Origin: Onchidella celtica
Taxonomy: Eukaryota; Mollusca; Gastropoda; Systellommatophora; Onchidiidae
Assembly (NCBI GenBank): GCA_963931925.1
Contig: OZ007582.1
Coordinates: forward strand, 27,577,014 to 27,641,013
Reading direction: 5' to 3'
DNA length: 64,000 nucleotides
Under the pieces are notes generated by a model. It was given only the letters and a program-made list of their open reading frames with translations, did not search any database and had not been told where the DNA came from. Shown piece after piece: positions 10,409-22,400 of the stretch (position 1 is the first letter of the stretch; every line of letters begins with the position of its first letter). Made by a program: the position numbers and the translations under genes.

Positions 10409-13400
10409 CTGGGGAGAGAAAGAGATACAAGAATACATTTTACAATGCTAGATTGATTAACCCCTTGAATGTCGACAGCATTCTGTGATGCATAATTTCT
10501 TGTATATCGACAGTGGATTGTTTTTGTGCAATTATAAATTTTTTGACATTTGATAAGTTTTGTTTTTATTTGGCAATTCACTTTTGGAGTGGCAAAAAAA
10601 AACCCCAAAAAAACATCAAATTACAAGCAACAAGGTTTATAAAAATCATGGCAGTATTGCTTTAGCATTGAAAGGACTACGGCTTAGGCAAAGGTTAGTT
10701 TACATAGTTTATTGCATATTAGATGGACTCAGATAGGTGGTGGGTGAGCTGTAGTACAGCAAGACACATGATTAAGGTTGGGCAAATTTAAGTAAAATGT
10801 ATATCTGTTTGTTTCTTTGTTTTGTTTGTAAACTCTTTAATCCCATTTGGGAAATTTTGCCAGTGCAGCGCGGGTCAGCAGTTTTGTTTCGGGGGGAAGT
10901 TGGGATAAGTTTTTATTTAATTTTTGCCTGAGCAGCCTGCTCTTCTCGATTTCCAATGCCAAGATATCCTTAACGTGCGCAACGTGCACATGGGCCCTCC
11001 CAGTTTTTCCTCCTTATCCAAGGAGATTAAACTGCTCTATCCTACACGATCAAGGACAAAAAAATACGGGGAAATCCCAAAATTCCAATGTGCCTGCACC
11101 GATCAGGATTTGAACCTGGCCCCTTCGGCATTAGAGGCGTGCACCTTGCCTCTAGACCACCGTGTCCCAAATCCGTGCTGAGCCCTATGTCTGTAACAGT
11201 GAACAGACACAGCAGATCTCTAGCATAGTGGCCTCGGATTGAACTAGACCTCAAGTACAAGGAGATTAGTTAGCATTCCCATTACAATGCAGGAGACTGG
11301 TGCAAAGGGAAGTAACCATGTGAATGATCTAATACAGTCAATAGTTGAACCTCTTTTCTGTTTTACAATACTCTTACCAGTAGATTATTTTGTGCCATTT
11401 TTATAAGGCTGTTGACAGGAGCGTGTGGTATTTCACATTTATAAGCCACTGCTGAACAGTGAATACGTCTCAGTCTTTTCTCTATTTGGCTTTGTAATCA
11501 GACTACGTGTCCTTAACAACATTCTTTTCATAATCCGTTATTTTAAACCAATATTGCGTAGCACAGCGTATCAAAAACTGCAGTGCAGATCCTGCCTAAT
11601 GCGCTCTGCAGTGCCCTGGCCAGCAGAGTTCGACAAAGTGTTTTCAAGCTTTACTGGCAACTGGACTTGTCCATAAAGTAAACAACATGATCTGTCATCT
11701 GATTTTAGACAATACTCTTCTTCCTAGTGACAAAAGAAAAGTTCTACCTACTGTCTGCTTCCTCTGGCAATTTTTTGATGCTTTTGTTTTATAAACACAG
11801 CATTCTGAGTACTTTTACAATTTATCTAGGGGGTATGGGATGAAACAAGGACTTCAAATGATATAGATTTATTACTTATAGATACACTGTGGAAAGACAT
11901 GAAAAGAATTTGGAGTGAAACAGCTGAATCGAAACTCGGGAAAAGAACGAGGAAAACTCCCAAACCATACATCAGTGAAGAAGTGATAGAGCTTGCAAAA
12001 AGAAAGAGCAAAGCCAGAAAACTTAGTAAACAAGATGAATATCATGCACTGAAGAAGGAAATCCAAACAAAGATCAGAAGAGACAAGAATGCATGGTTAG
12101 AAAGAGAGTGTGCAAACATAACAGAATGTAATACACAAAGAAAGTCAAAAGAAATGTTTGAACAAATAAGAAAAGTAAAAAAGAGGGATTTCCAACCACA
12201 GAACTTGAGTCTGAACAACAAAGAAGGCACAACACTGACAAACACAAAAGATGTGCTCTCAAGATGGCACGAATACGGCAAGATGCTGTTTGCGGACAAC
12301 ATCAGACCAGACCCGAGGGACCTCCAACAACCAGACTCACAACAGATAGATAAAGAACCAGAACCTCTCTTGGAGGAAGTACAGGCTGCAATAAAACAAA
12401 TAAAGAATGGAAAATCCCCTGGATTAGACAACATACCAGGTGAACTCCTGAAACATACCAGCGAATCAGGAATAAAAGCACTCCACCAAATGATCTGCAA
12501 AATTTGGCAGACAAATGAATGGCCAACAGACTGGAAGCTACAAGAATTCGTCATGCTATACAAAAGCGGCAATGTCAAAGACTGTGGAAATTATAGAACC
12601 ATCGCCCTCATCAGTCACACCAGCAAAATCCTGCTCATCATCATACTCAACAGAATGAAATCTAAGGTAGAAGAGGAACTATCAGAATGTCAAGCTGGTT
12701 ACAGGACCAACAGAGGAACCGCTGACATGCTCTTCATACTACAAATAATGATTGAACAGATAAGAAGCAATGGAAACGAAGCCTTCATCACGTTCATAGA
12801 CTACAGCAAAGCGTTCGACAGTGTTAGGCACCATCACCTGTTCGATATAATGATTAAGATGGGATTCCCGAAACACCTTGTGACCCTCATCGCTGCACTA
12901 TACCACGAACAAAAGGCAACGATTAGATGGAACAATGAGAACTGTCCATATTTCAACATCGAGAAAGGAGTCAGACAGGGTTGCATACTTTCACCTCATC
13001 TTTTCAATATTTATACTGAGCAGACCATGAGAAACGCAGACATAGAAGATATGGGAATAAAGATCGGAGGCCGAAACATCACAAACCTTCGCTACGCTGA
13101 TGACACAGCTCTTATGTCAGATAACATCACCAGCATGAAAAGAGTGTTGCACAGAGTGGATGAAGCGGGCAAGACAGCAGGCCTACACCTAAATGCTAAG
13201 AAAACGAAAGTCATGCATACTGGAACAGGGCACCATGAACACCAGGAGATACTAGTAAACAAAACAGCACTAGAAAAAGTGACTGATTTCAAATACCTAG
13301 GATCACATAAATCGCAAGATGGAAGCTGCTCAAAGGACATAAAAACAAGGATAGGAATGGCAAAACACAAAATGGTTCAACTAAACAACATTTGGAAGGA

Positions 13401-16400
13401 TAGAGGCACACCAACGGACCTCAAAGTGAACATACTTAAGTGCTTGATCTGGCCAGTCCTACTATATGGTTGTGAAGCCTGGACACTCAAAAAGGCAGAC
13501 ATAACAAGATTGGAGGCAGCTGAAATGTGGCTTTACAGAAGGCTACTCAGAATAAGTTGGACAGAAAGGAGAACAAATACAAGCATCTTAGAACAGCTTG
13601 GCACCACCAGAAGAATAACACCTGAAATAAATAAAAGAAGACTTGCATACATCGGCCACGCGGCCCGAAACAAAAGCACGGCCCTTATGATATCAATCCT
13701 TCAAGGAAAGACAGAAACAAAGAGAAAACAAGGAAGACCACCCATTACATATCACGATAACATCAAGAAAGTCAGCCAGCTGGAAATAAGTGAACTAACT
13801 AGGAAAGCTAAGGACAGGATTGGGTGGAGGAGATTTTGTCGTGACATCCACTGTAGCAGCTAACATCGATGACGATGAAGCCGACAGGTGACAGGTGAGG
13901 TGACTTATAGAATGAAAACAGTGATAGTGATGTAGAAACAAAAAATGAAAATTCAAAAATTCACATTCTAATTATTTTTTAACACATAAAGATTTTCATA
14001 ATTAGAGTAGAACCCCTGTGGGTGAGCCTGCGAAATCCATGGTCTTTCTGCCAGAACTCCACAGAACAATCAAACTTGCTGATGAGATGTATATATCTAA
14101 TTAGCTAATGATAAGCTCATGGTCTTGGGAAAAAACTTTAAATCTTTGTATCTACGGTTGACAATTAATGACCATAATTTTGTTTACACCAGATAATGAT
14201 GAAAAGGAAAAATCACGCAGTAAGATGGGATGTTAAAAGAAATTTTCTTGTTGAGCAATGAGACAATTGTAGTTCATATCAGTTCTGAGCTTTGACACGT
14301 TTTACTCACATAAAGTTACAACTATACCTGGAGCTTGAAGTGTTAACGGCAATAATGCATGTTGCATGGTTCACTGATTAGGAGTCTTACCCATTTAAAA
14401 ACCGAAGATGCGACGGGAGCCCGCAATAGGGTAAAATTTCACCTTCACATATAATGCGACCCCTGACTTTGCATAACTCGCAAGGTCTTTGGTCATATGT
14501 ATCATAAAGAGCAGGAAACATAATACTAGACAAATCCTATTGATGACAAAAAACAACTCACCTGCCCCAGAGCTGATGCTAAACTAAAGCTGATCATATT
14601 GAATAAAACATAGGGATATCTGCTGGCAAATGGGATAAACTCAAACAGCTCTCCAGTGACCACCAAACCTGAGGAACAAACAGATGATACATGTATAATT
14701 GCAATTTACAAATACAATACAGGCACAAAATATTTCAATATGATACAAATTATTTAAGCTCATAGATCATCTGCATTTCAGATTTACCATGATCCGCAGC
14801 TGTTTCCTTCTACATATCACCCATAGATCACATCGTGGGCCGGCTGTTCGAACCTCGTTAAAACTATCTTGTGGCTGTTGTTATGGAACTAATGGCCAAA
14901 TGGACTACTGGTTAGTGGTCCAATGACAAAGCCAAACAGAGAAAATACTGAGTTGTGTTCACTGCTCAGCTATAGCTTTCTATGTAATATACTACAGTCC
15001 CATAACAACAACATCACAGGCTATTTTAAAGATGTTCCAACAGTCTTCCGATGACATGATCTTCCAAATCCAGATTCTTTTGAAATTGTCATTTTGTATT
15101 CAGAAGTTTCTGGTATATTTGTTACAAAATTGGCAGAGAGAAATGAAACATGTCAGGCCCAGCACGCAAAAGTCAGTTCTGACTGGCCAATTGGTTGGAT
15201 GGTGATGTCATGACACTTGAATTTCAACAAGAGCTCGCACACCAGCCAACTGGTTGGATCTCATTGAAATGCAGTGCTGTGACGTCACCGTCCAACCAGC
15301 TGGCCGATCGAAATTGACCAGTGCCCACCTAGGACAAGAGGTTTCTAATGCATATAGACGTGGACATATGGCTTAGTGGGAGAGGAAATCTGTCACTGAA
15401 CCAGGCGGATGGACAGACACACAAGTAGATGTAAGGAAAGACAAGCAGACTGACATACTGACTGAACTAATACTAACAGATCAATAAAGACAACTCAAAT
15501 ATGAAGGCAGTTTTACGAGAAAAACCACAGCACCCAATCATCACTTGCCACATTATTTACTTAAAACCAGCCAAAGTAAATGAGAAAACATTGCATTTCA
15601 GTTTGGAGAATAGGAAACACATCAACACGCTAACAATCATTTTGTGCATGCAACAAGCAAGACGATAGACAGAGTATAACAGATCAATAGGACAGGACAA
15701 GACCCTATCAGAGGTGTCCACAGACCACCCACAGACAAGCTTGACAGATAATATATCACTTGCAACAATCACCATTTACAAACAGCTGGCCATTTATCAG
15801 AAAAAATTATTAATAGACAACACAGCCGCATTATTTTCCTACAACCAGCCATATAACAGAGAAAAGATTGACAGATAACACATATCACTAGCCACTGTAT
15901 TTACACATAGCTAACTATACGATAGAATAAAAAGATTAATAGATAACACCAATGGCCATGCTATTTACCTATAGCCAGCCATACAACTGAGAAAAGATTG
16001 ACAGATAACATCATGTTGTTAGCCCCTGTCCTGTGATAAGATCTCATCCTGTCCTGTGAAGCACCAGTCAGTCCATCCAAAGTCAAAGACACAAGCTGTG
16101 GGGGTACAAATTAAAACTCTTAGATTAACAGAGACTACTGGAGGCTGTCATGGGAAAGAACCCCTGTCAAACAAGTGTTCTGGCCCTTGGCTCCCTTACA
16201 CTGTCTGAAGTGGGGAATTACAAACATAATCAATGATCAATGTTGGGCCTTCCTTCAGCTCTTTAGGAGGGAAATCAGCTATGGCAACGGAAGCTGATTC
16301 CTAAAAGAACAGTATTGTGATTTTGTGTGCCTTTGAATGAAATACTCTTCTTGAATATATGTACATGCAGTTGTTTTTGTTTTTTTTCATCACCAAGGCG

Positions 16401-19400
16401 GAGCACGGCGGTTTCAGAGCGGATCACTTAGTTAATGGCATTCCTCGCCAAGCCCGTCGGGTCAGGCACGGGTCAAGTTACCTGAGCCCAACTGGGCTGG
16501 CTTGCTGTAATATCGCTGCTATGTGCTATTACGTATGCGTTGAAAAAATACGCCTGAGCTTCACAGTTTAAGTCAAGTAATAAATGTGAAGATATCAAAA
16601 GAAAGAGTTTTAATGCTCTTAACAGACATATAATTTTCATGACAAAGTATAAATATGCATACAACGAGGAAGCGCTTGAAACAAGGGCATATGTAGTGGA
16701 AGGTCAGTCACAATATAATATGTTTTAAAAAAATTCATATTAAGAAACTGACACTTTAAAATCATGCCTTTTAAAATTCAACTCAAAGCCCACTGATTGA
16801 CCTTTCACACAAACTTACTTTTAGCGCTAGACGTCTTCAAATGCGTTGTCAGATTCCATAATTTACTACATAGATAATGTGCTAACAGGATTTATACACA
16901 GAAACTTATTCTCTCCGGTAACTTTCCAACCAAAACTCCACGGTAATAGAAACAATGTGAATAGAGCACCATTGTTCACTCACTGAGGTTTCTCACGATG
17001 CAAATTTCTACCTACAAGATCTAACAACGCACTTGAAAACACGGAGACACATTGTTAAAATTCCCACAAAACACTATGGATAGCCCCTGTGACGGAATCT
17101 TTACCGTTGTGACTTGTTTCTTCAATTATTTTTCTGTTTTTTGTTTTTGCCGGGGAATCAATGATTTCAGCTCTAGTTGTACTTGTAAAAGATGTTCGTT
17201 CATGGCTGTCTTTAGCCCTGTATGTTCATTTCTTTCTCCTGATGCTTTTGTCTCAATTTTTTAATTGTCGAATTTAGTTGCTCCCCGTCCGGTTCTCTTT
17301 CTATGCTGGATAATTGTCCTGTTCTCGATAAGTCGGGGCAATACGTTTCAAAAATATGGAGTTTCGGTGTTATTTTGTAGGGCAAACATATTTTCCATCT
17401 CCAGATAATACTGTGTTTTGTCTGCCATGTCTTGGTCCTGGATGGGCCCAGTGGGGACAAGAATGTGAAATAAATGTGTGGGCTTCGGAGTAGCACTTAT
17501 TACATGTACTGAACTTCTTCCTGATTATGTGTGTAGTGTCAATAGTGGCTTGAAAGTCGTGTCGGTGTGGTTGCCATGGGTGTTATTCGTTTCGTGTATT
17601 TGTGACAGCGATTTACTATAAAAGGTCGGCTATGGTAAATTCAAATGATGCGACATGTGGGATTCAAAGCCTGTAGATTGTGTAGATTTCTTCTGTGGTG
17701 TCGTTCTTTGCTGAGTTCGCTCGCCACAAGCTTTACGCAGATTGTTCTCACTTGTTCAGGCTGTTCGTATGGTGTTGGTGGGAGAGTTTTGTTGTTCAGT
17801 TATCAGGAAATCGATATCTAAACAATGTTGCTAAATTGTATCATTGCTAAGTATTTCAAGTCCTATAATTTCCACCGTTTAATAGGAGTTTCTCTTTGTT
17901 TTTCTCACCGTTTAACTCAGGTGACACAACTTCACCTACTGATAAGTCATTTATTTATGCACGCCTAATGACAATTCTTTCTTTACTACACGTCTTAACT
18001 GTTGCCGCAAGTGAAGAAGCAACTATGACCAACTTTTAAAGTATCAATTAATTTATATGAATTTATAAAAACAAAATAAATGAAAAATCTGACCAGAAAT
18101 TACACACACTTTTCAAAACTTGCTCAAGATTGAATGAATAATGCAATCACAACCGGACAAAGACAAGGACAGAGAGCAGGTACTGAGCTTTTAATTGATA
18201 TCTCGCACTTCCATGTTTTCATGAAAGGTTCAGTGATAGAAAGGCTAACAAAACGGCCAATTTTTAAATTTCGCGGCATCCGATAAGGTTTAGCGGCGGC
18301 GGTACCTGTGTGCCTGTCAAGACAGGGATCGGCCGGTGATTAATGACCTTCCCGCGGGCGAACTAAGTGATCCGCTCTGGTAGTGAGAATAAACTGCCGT
18401 GGGAGACCAGTCGGAAAGACAAAACTACATTATTACAGAATGAGACTCAGATTTGGATGTCTAAATGTATTTCAGATATCCAAAGACAAGTACAAAGTGG
18501 GTCATCTGCTTTTGTATCTGAATACCTGGACTGATCTTTTAAACTGGATATCGAAACCTAAATCTGGACTTGCGCCCACCGCTACATACCACAGACAACT
18601 CACCAATAAAATTTCTCCGGTGCCCACAGCATGATGGTCCTCAGCTGCTGCAGGTGCTTTCTGGTCCTTGTACATGAACATAGCAACTCCACTAACAATC
18701 AGCAGAACACAGAAGTACTTGGCTATAGGATATCTCTTTCCAGCAAACAGGACACCAAGTACCATCACTGGTATGGGTTTGATGGATTTACCCAAGACCT
18801 GACACAAGTAATAAAATAAATATTTCATATGGGATGCAATGAAAAAGATGCAAAATGGCCTTTCAGTAAAAATTAAGACAATCTCAAACTACCTGTGCGC
18901 ATAACTGTAACATTACACAGCTGCAGCAAATCAGAACAAATATGCTGTAGCGAAGATGCTTAGAATACCAAGGCCAAATAAGTCAGGAAACCATCTGAAC
19001 AAAGCATTATTTACACACCTGAGAAAAGTATCTGTCAGACTTCAAAACAGATGAACAGACAGCATACCAAATTCATTTCTGCGCTGCAACCACCATATCC
19101 TACCCTGACTCGCTCCCTGCTATCTCAGCAGTTTAAAACAGAAAACAAGAAGTTCGGAGTTGTGCTGCTCGTAGACAGTGAAAATAGCATTAATATTTTC
19201 CAGCTGAAAAGTTGTTGGCCAATATCACAATTTGGCCAGCGGTCCTTTCCGGAGTATTCCATGAGATGCATCACCTTTTCTATTTTAGCGAAATTCTCTG
19301 AATCAAAGGAGAGTTGACATTTGATTTCAGTTTCCACCATAAAAACAGCAGAACCCCTGACCTTTCAAGAAATTTAGGGGTTGAAATGTGCCGATCATCT

Positions 19401-22400
19401 AGTCATCATTTCTATCCAAGAAAAACCTCTGAAAGTTGTATTCTTTTTATACAGATATACATGTACACATATTTCCTGTCAAAAACAATCTAACAAAACT
19501 TAACAGACATCAGACCCAAAGAGAAGAGAGAAACAAGTGAAAAAATAAACAGACTATGAAAATGAAAGTGATGAACAAGGAAAAGAAGAAGTTGGAGAGG
19601 AAAAAAAAAGGTCAGAAAAGAGATAAGAAAAATGGAAGGACAAAATCAAAGTACTCACCTGTGTAGGATATGCAACATGCTGGAGAGCATGGTTGCTGGC
19701 CAACATTGCACCCAGATACGTCAATGAACACATAGCGTACAAGGTTTTGGGAGTGGTGTCTCTCTCTTTTGCGAAGAAAAGCATGGCTGTGGACATAAAC
19801 AATAGAAGCACGACCATTTTTTATTAAATGTTTCGTTGTCTGTATGATAAACCTGCACATTGTTATAAACAGCATCTTCTGTTTTGTACACATTTGAAAT
19901 CTGCAAGCCATTACCTTAATATATTCCTGAAAATTTGAATCATTTTTTTTGTACAAACACATCTTCTCTGTGTCCAATTGGCACATCTCGTCACCGTTCC
20001 CCAAACCTGTAGTAACTCAAAAATTTGAGGTCGCTTTTTATACATAAGATATTCAACTACATTCAAAGCTGCATTGAATTATCTTGGTTTTAAATAAGAA
20101 CCTAAGCTGAAAAAATAATCGAAACTTTCAAAACTTTACGTAACTGGACCAGTGTTTTGCTTCTCCTGAAAAGTCGCCCAAACCGATTACCACAGTTTTC
20201 TTTTACTTTTTAGCAAACTGTAATGATTCTTTTCCTGGCTGAATGGCCAGTTGACACATCATAATGGGTAACCAGCATGACAAAGCTCTCCTGATTAGTG
20301 ATTCTCCCCTAATAGAGAGATTCCCATTATATATGACGAAATGACATGATATTGAGGGGTACATCATTATCTCGGAACTAGGCTTCAAAGACACATCTTT
20401 ATGCATTATGGAAAATAATGACAGCAAATTAAAACATTACGGTATAATACAACTGTATTCTAAGCTTGCATAGTGGTCAGTGAAAAATCTAATTAATGTG
20501 CCTGACAAAATGAGTGTGGTAGTTTCATCGTCATTCTCTTCAGCATTTTCCAAAACCAAAGAGCTTCAAACTATACCAGATATATCTATATGTGGACCTT
20601 CAGCATGCAGCAACTTTAAAATTTGACGAATTCTGGCTTTTAGTACTGTCTTCATCAGTAAGGATAGTTCACTATTTACATAACTGGGGAGTGATTGATG
20701 ACACTATCATCACCAGATAATATTGTCATGTTATTTAACTGCATGGTTAAATTTATAAGATATATAATTCTATTATGGTTGTATTATATTTATAAATACT
20801 AGCCGCTGCGTGCAAGATAAATCTTGCATTTTCTTCATAGGAAGCCCAACTGTATTATCTATATCTAAGCTACATTAAAAGCAGCATTTGGATTCGATGT
20901 ATTCGATATAATGACCAATAGGAGTTACCTAGGAATACACAGATGTGACTACATCGATATTCTGCGACTACTGTGTAAAGAGAGGCCATGGACGTAATTT
21001 CCGGTCACACTTTTCGGTTCCATCTGATGAAAATGTGTCTGTTTTTGCAGCTCAAAAAATTTTAATATAAATAATAGTAATGAGTAATTTTGGTTAAAAA
21101 TGAATTTGTCCACGTAACTCTTCATCAAAAATTGATGCAGTACACCAAGTATCATAATTTTTTATGGCATAGTCGCAAAGTTTTAGCTGCTTACTTACAG
21201 GTTCACCCTCTAGCTGAATTATAGTAAGATATATTATGTAATTCATTTTTCACAACATGTCATGGCTGCATGGACAGAGTTCTTCACTTGCAATATGGCA
21301 TTAAATGAACTCATTATCCAGGTGGTATTTTCATCACTTCTTTTTACCCCTACACTAAATCTAAATTTTCCTTAAAGAGTATAAATTTTAAAACAATAAC
21401 TAAAATACTTTTGCATATTATGGTATATATAATTTGTACGATGAAAATTTGTTGGAACCTGAATAAAGTTTCAATTTATTATATTATTATTGCCATGTTA
21501 TTAGAAACAGAAGAAAATAGATTCTACATCACCTGTTCAGCATTATTATATATAGATCTAGTATTCTTTGTAAGAAATTCATTTACATTCACCCAAAAGT
21601 AACAACTAACATTAAATGGAAATATCAATGACAGCCAGTGATCCATTTGCACAACTGAATATTCTTTGATGAATGTTTAGGCCACATTTGGAGATGTTTA
21701 GTGGTACAGTTCTGGGAATGTGGTAAGCTATGTAGGCCTAATGATTTATAATTACCTTTGCCTTAGTTAGAGACACTACATCAACTAGAAAAAACTGCAG
21801 GATTTTGTCAAGAGAAACTACAATGTAAACATGCACCAACTTTCATTAAACTCAGCAGTATTTAATTACAACTCACTTTTGGATAAATTAAAACCTTTAT
21901 AATCATAGTATGTACAACATTTTCTGATTTCAATGGCTTCTGGCTTTGGCTGGTTATGTGGTACCAATCTTGGCTCAGTACACAGCCATGGCTGGTTGTT
22001 AAACTGAGTTATTAAATTAAACTGTATACATAAGTACATGATGAGTCAAAACAATTAAAAATAAAATGGCAGTGTACACTGGGTTTATTTTTACTGTACT
22101 ATTAGCTAAATTAATATCGCAACTTACCTAGCCTGGCATATATGGAGTTGATAATGCACTGTACACAGACAAGTGACAGAGTATAGTGAAACTTCTCCTG
22201 CTTTTCTCCTTCTCCATATTTGCCTTTGGTTCTGATATGAAAAAAATAAATTTTTATGATTAAAGTTTACCCGTTCTGTCTGAGAAGACTGACATTTTAA
22301 TTGTCAGTATCAACATAAAACATGGCCACTGCTGTACTGAAACAATTTTTAAAAAACGCACACTGTTGTAACTGGTGTTCAATAGGCCTACATGATGTTA

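Noticed and set aside
10457-10520. Possible piggyBac left end (ttaaccccttgaatgtcgac) in SLC35B1 intron 6
   Set aside because: No matching right end with TTAA was found within a few hundred bases.
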